From Thermococcus gorgonarius (GTDB taxonomy: Archaea > Methanobacteriota_B > Thermococci > Thermococcales > Thermococcaceae): a stretch of DNA of 64,000 bases. A program made the translations under genes and the position numbers. Each line of letters starts with the position of its first letter. Position 1 is the first letter of the stretch. Where the stretch lies: NCBI RefSeq assembly GCF_002214385.1, contig NZ_CP014855.1:496001-560000 (forward strand), read 5' to 3'. Below are positions 26,423 through 35,676 of this stretch, piece by piece. The notes under the pieces were generated by a model that had not been told where the DNA came from, did no database searches, and worked only from the letters and a program-made list of their open reading frames with translations.

Positions 26423-26448
26423 AAGTGAAGAGTAAAAAAGTGCCGGGC

Positions 26449-27771
26449 TCACTTCGTTGCCCTCGTTATCCCGACGTCCTTCACCAGAACGTAGGGCGTT
26501 GAAACCGGCGTATTGACCTCCCACCAGTGGACGTGGTGGCTCTCTTTGGTAAGGGCCGCTATGCTCTTGAGTATGTGCTGGAGGTTGTCGCTGACGCGGA
26601 TGTTCCTTATCGGCCTAAGCTCGCCGTTCTCGACGAGGAAGATACCGTCCCTCGGGATGGTCGAGAAGTCGCCCGTTACGTAGTTCTGGAAGCGCGTGTA
26701 CCAGACGTTGGTTATGTAGATGCCACACCTGACCTCGCTGAACAGTTCATCCCTCGAGTAGTCGCCCGGCTCAAGGACGATGTTCCACGCGTGCGGCATT
26801 ATTAAACCTGCGTTGGCCGTCGTCTCGGTTCCGTACTTCCTCGCCAGGCTCGTGTTGAGGAGGAAGGTCTTGAAGGTTCCGTTCTCGATTATCGTGGTTT
26901 CCCTCGTTGGGACTCCCTCGTCGTCGAACTTCCTTGTGCCGTAGCCGTTCGGCATGTTGCCGACGTCCTTGATTGTGACGATTTCACTGGCGACCTTCTG
27001 GCCGAGTTTATTAACCAGGAAGCTGAATCCGGCCTCGGCGGCGTAGGCGGAGGTCATGAAGCTCATATAGCTGAGCAGGTTAGCGAAGGCTAACGGGTCG
27101 AAGATGACATTAAAGCGCCCTTCCGGCCCCTGCTCCGGGTTTCTCGCTAAGCTCGCTATCTCTCCGGCCTTCCTTCCAGCGCTCTCGGGGTCGAACTTTT
27201 TCAAAACCCTTACTGAGTTCGTCCCGTGGCCGCTCTCGAGGTCGCCGATGAATGCCCTGACGCTTATCTCTATCCCTGTTCCCTCGTCAAAGGCCTCCAC
27301 GCCGTTGCTCGTGGTGAGGTAAATCCTGTCGTGGTCGGTGTAGAGAACTCCCGCTACCCTCTTGGCACCTTCCTCAAGGGCCGCGTTTATTGCCCTCTCT
27401 ACATATTCGTTCGGCTCGTCAAGCTCGACGATGGCTTTATCGAAGGTCTCCGGGATGTCCTTGTACTCGAACGGGCCCTCCGCTATTCCGTAGTAGTCCT
27501 CCTTAGGTGCCATTCCCTTCATGTTGCTCAGGAGCGTCTTGAGGGTGCGCTCGATGTTCTCCTCGCTCAACTCGGTTATCGTCGTTCCGGCTATTCTCTT
27601 CTCGAACTCGACGAAGAGCTCGACCTTCCTCTCGTGCCAGTTTTTCGCCACTGTTATCTCGTTGTTGGCAAAGCGGACCTGCCTCCTGTTCATCTCGTGG
27701 GAGAGAACGACGACGTCGCCGAAGCCAAGCTCTTTAGCCTTCTTCAGGATGAGTTCGTTAACGTCAAACAT
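26449..27771 (-). CDS. tldE: TldE/PmbA-like subunit of TldD/E metalloprotease
   Basis: A 440-aa partner of TldD. TldD/TldE form a heterodimeric zinc metalloprotease that degrades unfolded or ribosomally made peptides; the E subunit lacks the HExxxH motif and shapes the chamber. Family features include the C-terminal EPGDYSRDELFSEV and GIYITNVWYTRFQNYVTGDF patterns. The start at 27771 (MFDVNELILKKAKELG) is preceded by GGTGGTGGAG; a much longer frame upstream overlaps tldD and has no support. It lies 10 nt downstream of tldD in a two-gene operon. Confidence 0.92.
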   Translation of the reverse strand: MFDVNELILKKAKELGFGDVVVLSHEMNRRQVRFANNEITVAKNWHERKVELFVEFEKRIAGTTITELSEENIERTLKTLLSNMKGMAPKEDYYGIAEGPFEYKDIPETFDKAIVELDEPNEYVERAINAALEEGAKRVAGVLYTDHDRIYLTTSNGVEAFDEGTGIEISVRAFIGDLESGHGTNSVRVLKKFDPESAGRKAGEIASLARNPEQGPEGRFNVIFDPLAFANLLSYMSFMTSAYAAEAGFSFLVNKLGQKVASEIVTIKDVGNMPNGYGTRKFDDEGVPTRETTIIENGTFKTFLLNTSLARKYGTETTANAGLIMPHAWNIVLEPGDYSRDELFSEVRCGIYITNVWYTRFQNYVTGDFSTIPRDGIFLVENGELRPIRNIRVSDNLQHILKSIAALTKESHHVHWWEVNTPVSTPYVLVKDVGITRATK

Positions 27772-27781
27772 CTCCACCACC

Positions 27782-29203
27782 TCACGGCCTCCTGAGCGGT
27801 ATGTCCCTGAGTCTTGCATGTGCTCCGCCCATCCAGACGGGGACGCCCTGTCCCGGCTCACCTTTGCCGCAGGTTCCCGGATAGAACTCCACTTCCTTTC
27901 CGACCGCATCGACACTGCTCCACAGGGCCCTCGTGGTTATCTCAAGGATTGGCCTTCTCACCGGGTGCTTAATCTCACCGTTCTCGATGAGGTATGCTTC
28001 CCTGCCTATGTACCTCTGCTGATAACGCCTGTCGTCGATGTTCCACTCGTTGAAGCTCACCATGTAGACGCCGAGCTTGATATCTTCAATCAGCTCCTCG
28101 AAGGAATAATCGCCGGGTGCGAGGTAGGTGTTTGCCATCCTCACGATTGGCTCGCGGTTGTAGTTGATGGCGCGGGCCGCTGCATTGGAGTGCTGGCCGA
28201 GCTTGTGGGCATATTCCCTGTTGGTAAGGAACTCGGTGATGATTCCGTTCCGTATGAGGTAGCGCGGGCGTGCCTTTACGCCCTCGTCGTCGTAGAGGTA
28301 GAAGCCCCAGCTGTTCGGTATCGTCGGGTCGTCTATGACGGTAACGACCTCACTGCCAATCCTCTCGCCGAGCATATCCGGTTTCACGAAGCTCTCTCCC
28401 GCTTGAGCGGCTTCCCTTCCGAATATCCTGTCGGACTCGTATGGGTGCCCAACGCTCTCGTGGACGGCTATGCCCGCCACCTCTGGGCTTATTACCAAGT
28501 CAACCTTCCCCTCTGGTGGTCTCTTGCCCTCATAGATGAGCTTTTTGAGAGCCTGCACGTCCTTGACGGCCCATTTCCAGGGCTCGTCCTTCTCGATTAG
28601 CTCAAGGCCGCCGGAGAATGCCCTCTGGACGAAGGGCGCCTGCTCCATCTGGCCGTTCTCGAAGACGACGAGGTTGTAGGTGGTGGAGACGCGTGGGATA
28701 AAGCTCTCGATGAACGCTCCATCGCTGTTGAATATTATCTTGTGCCACATCTGGTCATAATACCTTATGAAGCGCATCGGCACGTTTACGCCTGTGGCCT
28801 TTACCTCTTCCTCGATTTTTTTCAGGAGTTCAAGCTTCTCCTCTGGAGAAACGTCGCGGAAGTCCTTCCTCATCTTGACCTTGTATGAAACGCGGTGGAA
28901 GTTTTCCTCGGAAAAGCGAATCGGCTCGTTCCTAACGCGGGAGGCCGCTTTGGCCAGCTTTATTGCCTTCTTCACTGTCTCGGCAACGCTCTCCTTCGTG
29001 AGGACGTTGGTGCTTGCAAAGCCCATTCCGCCGTTTACGAGAACGCGAACTCCAATCCCCTTGTCTGCCAGAATCTCCAGGCCCTCGGGAGAGCCGTTCT
29101 TCATTGTCAGAGACGTGCCGTTCTTTTCCTCAAAGCGTGCCTCGGCGTAGTCTGCGCCGAGTTCGAGTGCATTTTCAACGGCGAACTCTACAAGTTCATG
29201 CAT
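27782..29203 (-). CDS. tldD: TldD catalytic metalloprotease subunit
   Basis: A 473-aa catalytic subunit of the TldD/TldE protease. The zinc motif HESVGHP (HExxxH) lies near the middle, and the third ligand Cys is in the C-terminal PGTCGKGEPGQ. The N-terminal half has the substrate-tunnel fold (ADYAEARFEEKNG, KGIGVRVLVNGGMGFAS). The start at 29203 (MHELVEFAVENA) follows GAGGTGGTG. A minus-strand TATA-like TTTTTATAC lies at about 29247-29256. It leads the tldD-tldE operon. Confidence 0.94.
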   Translation of the reverse strand: MHELVEFAVENALELGADYAEARFEEKNGTSLTMKNGSPEGLEILADKGIGVRVLVNGGMGFASTNVLTKESVAETVKKAIKLAKAASRVRNEPIRFSEENFHRVSYKVKMRKDFRDVSPEEKLELLKKIEEEVKATGVNVPMRFIRYYDQMWHKIIFNSDGAFIESFIPRVSTTYNLVVFENGQMEQAPFVQRAFSGGLELIEKDEPWKWAVKDVQALKKLIYEGKRPPEGKVDLVISPEVAGIAVHESVGHPYESDRIFGREAAQAGESFVKPDMLGERIGSEVVTVIDDPTIPNSWGFYLYDDEGVKARPRYLIRNGIITEFLTNREYAHKLGQHSNAAARAINYNREPIVRMANTYLAPGDYSFEELIEDIKLGVYMVSFNEWNIDDRRYQQRYIGREAYLIENGEIKHPVRRPILEITTRALWSSVDAVGKEVEFYPGTCGKGEPGQGVPVWMGGAHARLRDIPLRRP

Positions 29204-29267
29204 GCACACCACCTCGGTTTACTGCATAGAATAGTGCCCGCCGAAGTATAAAAATCTTTTCGTTTAG

Positions 29268-29299
29268 ATGATGATCGAAAGGTGCCCAAACATCATCAT
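29268..29299. repeat. Inverted repeat in tldD / rpl35ae intergenic region
   Basis: ATGATGAT (29268-29275) and ATCATCAT (29292-29299) form perfect 8-bp arms around a 16-nt loop. It lies upstream of the tldD TATA box and about 85 nt upstream of the L35Ae promoter (AATTTTTAAAAC, about 29383-29394). It could be an operator or a stem-loop. No box D or second box C is found, so it is not a C/D RNA. Confidence 0.4.
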
Positions 29300-29429
29300 T
29301 ATTTACTCTTGAAAGATATACCCTTCAGGGCGGGAGAGGGCGGATGTACCCTCTAATCTCCAGGAGGCCTTTTAGATGTCGCAAAATTTTTAAAACTGAT
29401 TCCAACACTGCTAGTACGGGGGTGGTGCC

Positions 29430-29693
29430 ATGGCACTGAAGGCGGTTGTTCTTTCCTACGCCGGGAGCCATGAGCACCAGCACAACCACTACATGATACT
29501 CAAGCCCCTTGGTATTGACGATAGGGGCAGTGCGGCCAGGTTAATCGGCAGGAAGGTCGTGTGGAGAACCCCCACCGGGAGGAAGATGAAGGGCAAAATC
29601 GTGAGAACTCACGGCAACGGGGGAGAGGTTAAGGCATACTTCAACCCCGGCTTACCGGGACAGGCCCTGGGTGATTACGTCGAAATTCTTTAA
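29430..29693 (+). CDS. rpl35ae: Ribosomal protein L35Ae
   Basis: An 87-aa large-subunit ribosomal protein of the archaeal/eukaryotic L35Ae family. The conserved ending [18 protein letters not shown] and the core [21 protein letters not shown] (shown as the blocks RLIGRKVVW and [10 protein letters not shown]) are diagnostic. The start at 29430 has GGGGGTGGTGCC upstream. TATA-like AATTTTTAAAAC lies about 40 nt before the start. It is followed closely by trm1, also plus strand, 32 nt downstream. Confidence 0.95.
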   Translation: MALKAVVLSYAGSHEHQHNHYMILKPLGIDDRGSAARLIGRKVVWRTPTGRKMKGKIVRTHGNGGEVKAYFNPGLPGQALGDYVEIL

Positions 29694-29725
29694 AGCTTCA
29701 CCTCTTTTTTCCCTCAGGTGGAAAC

Positions 29726-30859
29726 ATGGAGCTGAAAGAAGTAAGGGAAGGTGCCTCCAGGTTTTTTGTACCCGAGGCAGAAAGGATATACGATGCTCCA
29801 GTTTTCTACAATCCGGTTATGGCAATAAACAGGGATATAAGCGTTCTAGCGGTTGATGTTTTGAAGCCTTCAAGGGTTCTTGACGCCCTCTCTGCAACCG
29901 GAGTGAGGGGACTCAGGTACCTTTTGGAAACCCCGGCCGGTGAAGTGTGGATGAACGACATCAAGGAGGAGGCCTTTCGCCTCATACTCCGGAACGTTGA
30001 GCTGAATGGAGGAAAAATCGTGAAGTCTTCCAATGAGCGGGTTGTTTTTGACATCTCCGGCAAAAAGGCGATTGTGAGCAAGGGTGATGCAAATCGGCTG
30101 ATGGCTGAAAAATTCAGATACTTTGACTTCATCGACCTTGATCCCTTCGGTGCGCCTGTTGAATTTCTCGACACGGCTCTTAGGGCCGTGAAAAGGAGGG
30201 GTTTTCTTGGGGTTACTGCAACCGATACGGGAGTCCTGTGCGGGGCTTATAGGAACGCCTGCCTGAGAAAGTATCTGGCCGTCCCAATAAGGGGGGAGCT
30301 CTGTCACGAGGCAGGTCTCAGAATACTGATAGGCCTCGTTGCTAGATACGCCGCCAAGTACGACCTTGGCGTTAAGGTACTGCTCGCCTATTACAGGGAT
30401 CACTACTTCCGTGTCTTCTTGGGCCTTAAGAGCGGTGCCAGAAAGGCCGACGAGTCCCTTTCTAACATAGGCTATCTCTGGCAGGATAAATCCGGGAAGT
30501 TTTGGTATTCAAGGGAATTTCTCCCGTCCGAATCAAACGCCTACGGCCCTCTATGGCTGGGAGAGCTCAAGGATGATGATTTCATGAACTCTCTCTTGAA
30601 GAAATCTCAGGAGGTGGTATTGGCCAGCAATAAAACGCTGGAGTTCATCAGACTGCTTTCGGATGAGCTGGATGTTCCCTTCCACTACGATACCCACGCG
30701 ATAGCCAGGAGACACGGTTTGGAAGTCAGAAAACTTGCTGTAATAATGGAAAAGCTCGAAAAAATGGGCTACAGGGTGACCCGAACTCACTTCTCCCCCA
30801 CGTCAATAAAAACAGACGCCCCCTTTGACGCAGTTTTGGATGCGTTGAGGGGTTTGTAG
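29726..30859 (+). CDS. trm1: tRNA (guanine26-N2)-dimethyltransferase Trm1
   Basis: A 377-aa SAM-dependent enzyme making N2,N2-dimethylguanosine at tRNA position 26. The N-terminal Rossmann fold has [13 protein letters not shown] (SAM loop) and the catalytic-type motif [15 protein letters not shown]. The C-terminal domain is unique to Trm1 ([18 protein letters not shown], then [12 protein letters not shown]). The start is 29726 with CAGGTGGAAAC upstream. Length matches archaeal Trm1. It lies downstream of L35Ae and may be co-transcribed. Confidence 0.95.
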   Translation: MELKEVREGASRFFVPEAERIYDAPVFYNPVMAINRDISVLAVDVLKPSRVLDALSATGVRGLRYLLETPAGEVWMNDIKEEAFRLILRNVELNGGKIVKSSNERVVFDISGKKAIVSKGDANRLMAEKFRYFDFIDLDPFGAPVEFLDTALRAVKRRGFLGVTATDTGVLCGAYRNACLRKYLAVPIRGELCHEAGLRILIGLVARYAAKYDLGVKVLLAYYRDHYFRVFLGLKSGARKADESLSNIGYLWQDKSGKFWYSREFLPSESNAYGPLWLGELKDDDFMNSLLKKSQEVVLASNKTLEFIRLLSDELDVPFHYDTHAIARRHGLEVRKLAVIMEKLEKMGYRVTRTHFSPTSIKTDAPFDAVLDALRGL

Positions 30860-30909
30860 TACCGGTCAGCACAGAAAAGAATAAATACTTTTGAGGAAGA
30901 TTAACTCAG

Positions 30910-31539
30910 ATGAGCCTGGTATTTCAACCCCTTGAGGAGGAAGAATCCGTAAGGCCCTTTGACGGTTTCCCCTTCGATATCAAGCTGGGTAGCTCCCTTG
31001 CCGTTCTTTTCTCTGAACCTCTTTCTCAGGCTGTGTTTTTGACATATCTCGAGGCCGCTCTCCTTGAAAAGGGGGAGGTTTACCACGTGAGTGTGGGCAG
31101 GACATCTGCTCCCCCCGTGAACAGGCTCTTGGACAGTACAGAGGGCTTCTACTTCGCCAGAACCACCAGGTTTGAGGACGTTCTAATGGCCTCCCGCGAA
31201 GTTCCGACGGGATCATCCCTAGTGGTCGATGGATTTCCCGCCCTTTTGGGCATTAGTTCCGAAGGTTTGCTGGAGCTCGTTGATGAATCAGGTTCGAAGA
31301 ACATAACCCTCATTCTTTCCCATACTCCCGTTGTTTTAAACGAACTCGACCTTCCCGGGGAATTTCAGAGGAACTTTTTAGTTCCAGAGGTGTTTGACTA
31401 TCTCCTGGCCATAAGGAGCGCTTCCTACCGGAGCCACTATAAAATGGGTATCTCCGCCCTTCGGCTTCCCCTGGAGTGGGTCTCTCTCGTAGGAGAACAT
31501 ACGATCCCCGCGGACTCAATAGTAAAAAGAGTTCTCTGA
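30910..31539 (+). CDS. Protein of unknown function, possibly a degenerate RecA/KaiC-like fold
   Basis: A 209-aa soluble protein I do not recognise. The order of hydrophobic strands (SLAVLFSEPLSQAV, VYHVSVGR, SSLVVDGFPALLG, ITLILSHTPVV) resembles a RecA/KaiC-type core. The position where a Walker A GKT would sit reads FSEPLSQA, so ATP binding is unlikely. That reading is inference. TATA-like AATAAATA near 30880-30888 predicts a start of transcription at about 30908, so the ATG is probably leaderless. It is convergent with surE. Confidence 0.7.
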   Translation: MSLVFQPLEEEESVRPFDGFPFDIKLGSSLAVLFSEPLSQAVFLTYLEAALLEKGEVYHVSVGRTSAPPVNRLLDSTEGFYFARTTRFEDVLMASREVPTGSSLVVDGFPALLGISSEGLLELVDESGSKNITLILSHTPVVLNELDLPGEFQRNFLVPEVFDYLLAIRSASYRSHYKMGISALRLPLEWVSLVGEHTIPADSIVKRVL

Positions 31540-31600
31540 AGAATATAAAAACAGAAAAGAGCCGCAGATTCCTTCACCGCAGGTGGTTTTGGTCTTGGTT

Positions 31601-32392
31601 TCAGTTTCCCAAGGAGTCAATACTTTGGAGGATCTCTTTAACTTTCTTGAATCCAACCTTGGCCGTCAGGTCTATGTTTATGGGGGTCACGCTGACTTTT
31701 CTTTCCACTTTCAGGGTATAAGCATCGGTTCCCGGCTCGAATTCCGTGGTTTTCCTTCCGACTATCCAGTAGTAAGGATGGCCCCGTGGATCTATCCTTT
31801 CCTCTACTGTTGGACTGTATCTCTTTCTGGCGAGCCTTGTTATAGCTATCCCAGTTTTCTCGGGAGCATCGCTCGGAACGTTAACGTTGAGCATGTCCAC
31901 GCCCTTTGGAAGGCCGTTCTCCAGTATCGCCTTCGCTATCCTCTTGAGAAAGTGTGCCGAAACCGAGAAGTCAATTCCCTCCCCTTCGCCGAGCGTCTTC
32001 TTCCACTCAACCTCAAGGCTTATGGCAATGCTCGGAACCCCATGGGTAGCGGCTTCAATTGCAGCTGAGGCTGTTCCGGAAACTGTTATCTCAGTGCTCA
32101 GGTTCTCACCGAGGTTTATGCCGCTGACGGCGAGGTCAAAGTCTCCAAAGCGTGCTATGGCGAAGATGACACAGTCCGTAGGAGTGCCGTCTATACCATA
32201 AGCGATTTTAGCCCCTGGAAGCTCAATGCGCTTTGCCCGTATGGGCCTGTGGAGCGTCATCGCCCTACCGCTGGCACTCCTCTGAAAGAGCGGGGCGACA
32301 ACATAGACCTCGCCGAGCTCGCTCAGAGCTTTCACTGCCGCCCTAATACCGTTGGAGTAGATGCCGTCGTCGTTGGTTAGTAGGATTCTCAT
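31601..32392 (-). CDS. surE: 5'/3'-nucleotidase SurE
   Basis: A 263-aa metal-dependent nucleoside monophosphate phosphatase. The N-terminal metal site LLTNDDGIYS, the SGINLGEN loop and the GTPTDCV region are SurE signatures. The C-terminal part (YSPTVEERIDPRGHPYYW) forms the swapped dimer hairpin. The start at 32392 has GGGAG upstream, and only 2 nt separate it from the stop of the upstream PIN gene, so it is the last gene of a VapB-VapC-SurE operon. Confidence 0.95.
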   Translation of the reverse strand: MRILLTNDDGIYSNGIRAAVKALSELGEVYVVAPLFQRSASGRAMTLHRPIRAKRIELPGAKIAYGIDGTPTDCVIFAIARFGDFDLAVSGINLGENLSTEITVSGTASAAIEAATHGVPSIAISLEVEWKKTLGEGEGIDFSVSAHFLKRIAKAILENGLPKGVDMLNVNVPSDAPEKTGIAITRLARKRYSPTVEERIDPRGHPYYWIVGRKTTEFEPGTDAYTLKVERKVSVTPINIDLTAKVGFKKVKEILQSIDSLGN

Positions 32393-32394
32393 CG

Positions 32395-32817
32395 CTACTC
32401 CCTCACGATCTTCACATTGAGCTTTTCAAAATCCCTGTCAAAGGTGTAGATTTCATCAATACCGAGTTCCCGCATTTTAAGGTATGCGAGTGCATCGTTT
32501 ATTCCCAGATTCCTTTCCTCCGCGATCAACGCCACCCGGAGGTAATCCGCAGTTGAAACGTCAAGGACCATGATATTTTGGGAGGTAAGCATTGAAAGAA
32601 CGATTTCGGCCGCCTTCCCCTTTCCAGCTCTGTTTCCCACGACATTTGCCACTTTGCTGAGGAGGATCACAGTCGTAACGACTTCTTCACCATCGCTGAC
32701 CCTCTTGAGAATCTCTTTGGCTTTCTCTTTGATTGCTATGACGTTATCTAAAGGTTCTCTGCGAGGCTTGAGGAAGGCGTATATGAAGACGTTGCTGTCA
32801 AGGAACAAGCTCATCAT
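32395..32817 (-). CDS. vapC: PIN domain ribonuclease, VapC-type toxin
   Basis: A 140-aa PIN-domain protein, probably a magnesium-dependent RNase toxin. The acidic active site is visible: D in FLDSNVFIYAFL, D in GINDALAYLKM and D/D in YTFDRDFEKL. The start is at the ATG pair 32817/32814; the weak GAGATGT upstream and the overlap with the preceding gene suggest translation coupled to the antitoxin. Its partner is the 62-aa gene just upstream. Typical of the many VapBC loci in Thermococcales. Confidence 0.9.
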   Translation of the reverse strand: MMSLFLDSNVFIYAFLKPRREPLDNVIAIKEKAKEILKRVSDGEEVVTTVILLSKVANVVGNRAGKGKAAEIVLSMLTSQNIMVLDVSTADYLRVALIAEERNLGINDALAYLKMRELGIDEIYTFDRDFEKLNVKIVRE

Positions 32818-32986
32818 ACATCTCGGCCTCCAGCTCCTGCCAGGATCTGAAGGTTTTCATGACTCCCCTAGCTCTTTTCAAGGCCTCTTTTTTGTCAATT
32901 TTTCCAAAGAGAATCGCGAGCTGAATCTCAAGCCAGAGAGGATCATCTTTTCTGTACTGGGCAATTATCTCATAGACGTCCTCCAT
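32798..32986 (-). CDS. vapB: Putative VapB-type antitoxin
   Basis: A 62-aa acidic helical protein (MEDVYEIIAQYRKDDPLWLE onward, ending AEMYDELVP). It overlaps the VapC-type gene by up to 20 nt. Size, order and overlap fit an antitoxin that neutralises the PIN nuclease with its C-terminal helix. No clear DNA-binding motif is visible at the N-terminus, so the antitoxin class is uncertain. The start at 32986 follows GGTGAGAG; longer in-frame extensions run into the divergent promoter region and are unlikely. Confidence 0.8.
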   Translation of the reverse strand: MEDVYEIIAQYRKDDPLWLEIQLAILFGKIDKKEALKRARGVMKTFRSWQELEAEMYDELVP

Positions 32987-33083
32987 TCTCTCACCACTTT
33001 TCCCTTCTTCCACTATGTATAAATAGCTTCCGCCAGCACTCACCTTTAAAAACCCTAACCACCAGCGGCCTTCAGGTGAGAAA

Positions 33084-34058
33084 ATGACGTACTGGACGAG
33101 CGAGGACAACGTGGCTGGAAAGCCGGGAACGGCGCTCTTCATAATCCTGCCAACAATAGGCTGCTACCGCTTCCGCATAGGGGAAGCCTGCTACATGTGT
33201 GCCTATCCCACTGCCGCGCCCAAGATAAAGTGGAGTCAAGAAGCCATAGTGGACTACGTCCGCGAGGCGCTGAAGAAGATTGAAGGAAAGAAGGGGCCCT
33301 TTGCAGTTAGGATGTTCACCTCGGGCTCATTCCTCGACAACGGTGAGCTGAAACCTGAGACAAGGAGGAAAATCTTTGAGATTCTGGCAAAAATGGACAA
33401 CGTTGAGGAGATAGTAATCGAGAGCAGGAGCGAGCTTGTGAGATACGATGCGGTTAAAGAGCTCGCCGAGATAGTCCCGGACAAGCACTTCGAGGTTGCA
33501 ATCGGCTTGGAGACCGCGAACGACGATATTGCCGAGGTCTCCATCAATAAGGGCAACACCTTCGCGGACTTCGTGAAGGCCGCTGAAATAGTCCACAAGG
33601 CCGGGGCGAAGGTCAAAACTTATCTTCTCCTCAAGCCAATCTTCCTGAGCGAGAGGGACGGGATTAGAGACGCGAAGGAGAGCATAATCAAGGCCGAGCC
33701 CTACACCGATACCTTCTCGATCAACATCACTGACATACAGAAGGGGACGCTCTACGAGAGGCTCTGGGAAAAGAAGGAGTACAGGCCGCCATGGCTCTGG
33801 AGTGCGGTTGAGCTCCTCATCTGGGCCAAGAGGAAGTTCCCGGAGAAGAGAATCCTCAGCGATCCGGTGGGGGCGGGTTCGCCAAGGGGGCCGCACAACT
33901 GTTTGACCGACTATGACAGGGTTATTGGGAAAGCTATAAAGAAGTTCTCCGCCACACAGGACATCAGTTATATTGAGAACCTCAAGCCGGAGTGCCGCGA
34001 TAGGTGGAGTTACATCGTTGAGAACGGCCTCCTTGACTGGCAGCTGGTAACCTGGTGA
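33084..34058 (+). CDS. raSEA: Archaeosine biosynthesis radical SAM protein RaSEA
   Basis: A 324-aa radical SAM enzyme of the COG1244/TIGR01210 family. With ArcS it converts the lysine adduct on preQ0-modified G15 of tRNA into archaeosine. The cluster cysteines are C27, C36 and C39 (PTIGCYRF...EACYMCAYP), a Cx8Cx2C variant rather than Cx3Cx2C. The (beta/alpha) core has FTSGSFLDNGE (GGE-like SAM motif) and VIESRSE. The C-terminal PVGAGSPRGPHNC is a family hallmark. The start at 33084 has GGTGAGAAA upstream. It is monocistronic. Confidence 0.9.
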   Translation: MTYWTSEDNVAGKPGTALFIILPTIGCYRFRIGEACYMCAYPTAAPKIKWSQEAIVDYVREALKKIEGKKGPFAVRMFTSGSFLDNGELKPETRRKIFEILAKMDNVEEIVIESRSELVRYDAVKELAEIVPDKHFEVAIGLETANDDIAEVSINKGNTFADFVKAAEIVHKAGAKVKTYLLLKPIFLSERDGIRDAKESIIKAEPYTDTFSINITDIQKGTLYERLWEKKEYRPPWLWSAVELLIWAKRKFPEKRILSDPVGAGSPRGPHNCLTDYDRVIGKAIKKFSATQDISYIENLKPECRDRWSYIVENGLLDWQLVTW

Positions 34059-34132
34059 ACTTCCTTCGCTGGAGTGCGTTTGCATCCATACCTTTTTCTT
34101 GTCGTGTATAAACCCTGCCGATGCTTCTTTTA

Positions 34133-34167
34133 TGGACACTGATGTCCACCCACGAAACCTTTAAATG
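34133..34167 (+). promoter_or_regulatory. kor operon promoter with upstream inverted repeat
   Basis: TATA-like CCTTTAAATG lies at about 34158-34167. Ten bases upstream is a perfect inverted repeat TGGACA-CTGA-TGTCCA (34133-34148). The repeat sits upstream of the BRE/TATA, an activator-like position. I do not recognise the regulator. Confidence 0.45.
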
Positions 34168-34209
34168 TTGACAAACGTAAATGGGCTTAGCAAATCGCGG
34201 GTGATGATT

Positions 34210-34482
34210 ATGGCAGATGTCGAAGGGAAAACCACCGTTGAAAAGAACGGCTACCTTGTGATTGGAAAGGCTGAAGGAATCGTTGAAATCGACGTTGACA
34301 CTTTTCTCTGTAAGGGCTGCGGAATCTGCGTCGAGATGTGCCCGAGGAAGGTCTTCGAGTGGAGTAAAGAGCTCAGCGAAAAGGGCGTGCATTACCCTGT
34401 CCCGGTTCACGCCGAGAAGTGCGTCAAGTGCAAGCTCTGTGAGTTGCTCTGCCCTGATTTTGCAATAGCGGTAAGGTGGTGA
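34210..34482 (+). CDS. korD: 2-oxoglutarate:ferredoxin oxidoreductase delta subunit (8Fe ferredoxin)
   Basis: A 90-aa ferredoxin-like subunit with two [4Fe-4S] motifs, CKGCGICVEMCP and CVKCKLCELLCP. It passes electrons from the TPP-bound intermediate to free ferredoxin. The start at 34210 follows GGTGATGATT. It heads the kor operon and lies 3 nt from korA. No second delta gene accompanies the downstream korA2B2C2 set, so it may serve both enzymes. Confidence 0.9.
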   Translation: MADVEGKTTVEKNGYLVIGKAEGIVEIDVDTFLCKGCGICVEMCPRKVFEWSKELSEKGVHYPVPVHAEKCVKCKLCELLCPDFAIAVRW

Positions 34483-34485
34483 GGC

Positions 34486-35676
34486 ATGATAATCAGGGGC
34501 GACGAGCCCGAGCAGATCAGGCTCATCAGGAAGCTCTACAAGCCCGGCAACTACTTCATGCAGGGCGACGAAGCGGTCTCATACGGTGCGATCTTCGCAG
34601 GCTGCCGCTTCTACGCTGGCTACCCAATAACTCCCGCCAGCGAGATAGCCGAAACGATGGCCAGAGAACTGCCGAAGGTCTCGGGCTATTACATCCAGAT
34701 GGAGGATGAGATTGGGAGCATAGCGGCTGTAGTTGGTGCCTCTTGGACGGGACTCAAGTCAATGACAGCCACCTCAGGCCCGGGTTTTTCGCTGATGCAG
34801 GAGAACCTCGGCTACGCGATAATGACCGAGACGCCGCTCGTTCTCGTTGACGTCCAGAGGAGTGGTCCCTCAACGGGGCAGGCCACCAAAGGTGCCCAGG
34901 GAGACTTCTTCCAGGCCAGGTGGGGAACACATGGAGATCATACGATAATTGCCGTTTCTCCAACCAGCGGACAGGACGCCTTCTGGGAAACGATAAGGGC
35001 CTTCAACATCGCCGAGAAGCTGAGGACGCCGGTGGTTATGCTCTTCGACGGCGTTTTGGCACACACGAGGGAGCTCGTCAGGATTCCCGATATAGAGGAG
35101 GTCGAGATAGCCTACCGCAAGTTGCCTGCAAACGAGGAAGAAGCTAAGCTTCCTTTCGGTGACCCCCACGGCGACGGTGTCCCACCAATGCCGCTCTTCG
35201 GCCACGGCTACTTTACCCACGTCACCGGCTCGACCCACAAGGAGAACGGACTGAGGGATGTCTACACTCCCGAAGTCCACGACAAACTCGTGAGGAGGCT
35301 CCACAGGAAGATAGAGCAGAACAAGGACGTTTACGAAAAGTACGAGGAGCACTTCACCGACGATGCTGAAATCCTCGTCGTCAGCTGGGGTGTAACTGCT
35401 CGTCCGGCCCTAGGGGCGGTTCTCAAGGCGAGGGAGGAGGGAATAAAGGCCGGCCTCTTCGTGCCGAAGACCGTCCATCCGTTCCCCGGTGAGGGGATGA
35501 AACAGCTCGGAAAGCGCGTTAGGGCAATCCTCGTGCCGGAGATGAACCTCGGTCAGATGATCCTTGAGGTTCAGCGCTTCGTTAACGATGACGTTCTGCT
35601 TAAGGGTGTTAACAAGATAGGCGGTGTCCCCCTGACCGTTGAGGAGATCCTGCGCGAGATAAGGGGTGTTGCCTGA
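34486..35676 (+). CDS. korA: 2-oxoglutarate:ferredoxin oxidoreductase alpha subunit (set 1)
   Basis: A 396-aa alpha subunit of a 2-oxoacid:ferredoxin oxidoreductase. It oxidises 2-oxoglutarate (or another 2-oxoacid) with CoA to the acyl-CoA, CO2 and reduced ferredoxin. It has the pyrimidine-binding domain motif FYAGYPITPASEIAE, then QMEDEIGSIAAVVGASW and ATSGPGFSLMQENLG, all typical of KorA/PorA. The C-terminal transketolase-like domain ends GGVPLTVEEILREI. The start at 34486 has GGTGGTGAGGC upstream. The stop overlaps the korB start (TGATG). Confidence 0.93.
   Translation: MIIRGDEPEQIRLIRKLYKPGNYFMQGDEAVSYGAIFAGCRFYAGYPITPASEIAETMARELPKVSGYYIQMEDEIGSIAAVVGASWTGLKSMTATSGPGFSLMQENLGYAIMTETPLVLVDVQRSGPSTGQATKGAQGDFFQARWGTHGDHTIIAVSPTSGQDAFWETIRAFNIAEKLRTPVVMLFDGVLAHTRELVRIPDIEEVEIAYRKLPANEEEAKLPFGDPHGDGVPPMPLFGHGYFTHVTGSTHKENGLRDVYTPEVHDKLVRRLHRKIEQNKDVYEKYEEHFTDDAEILVVSWGVTARPALGAVLKAREEGIKAGLFVPKTVHPFPGEGMKQLGKRVRAILVPEMNLGQMILEVQRFVNDDVLLKGVNKIGGVPLTVEEILREIRGVA

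Noticed and set aside
29268-29330. Possible C/D box RNA starting at ATGATGA
   Set aside because: No CTGA box D at a proper distance, and no C'/D' pair; only the inverted repeat is supported.
34100-34150. C/D box RNA upstream of the kor operon
   Set aside because: CTGA is present within the inverted repeat, but no box C lies at the right distance.
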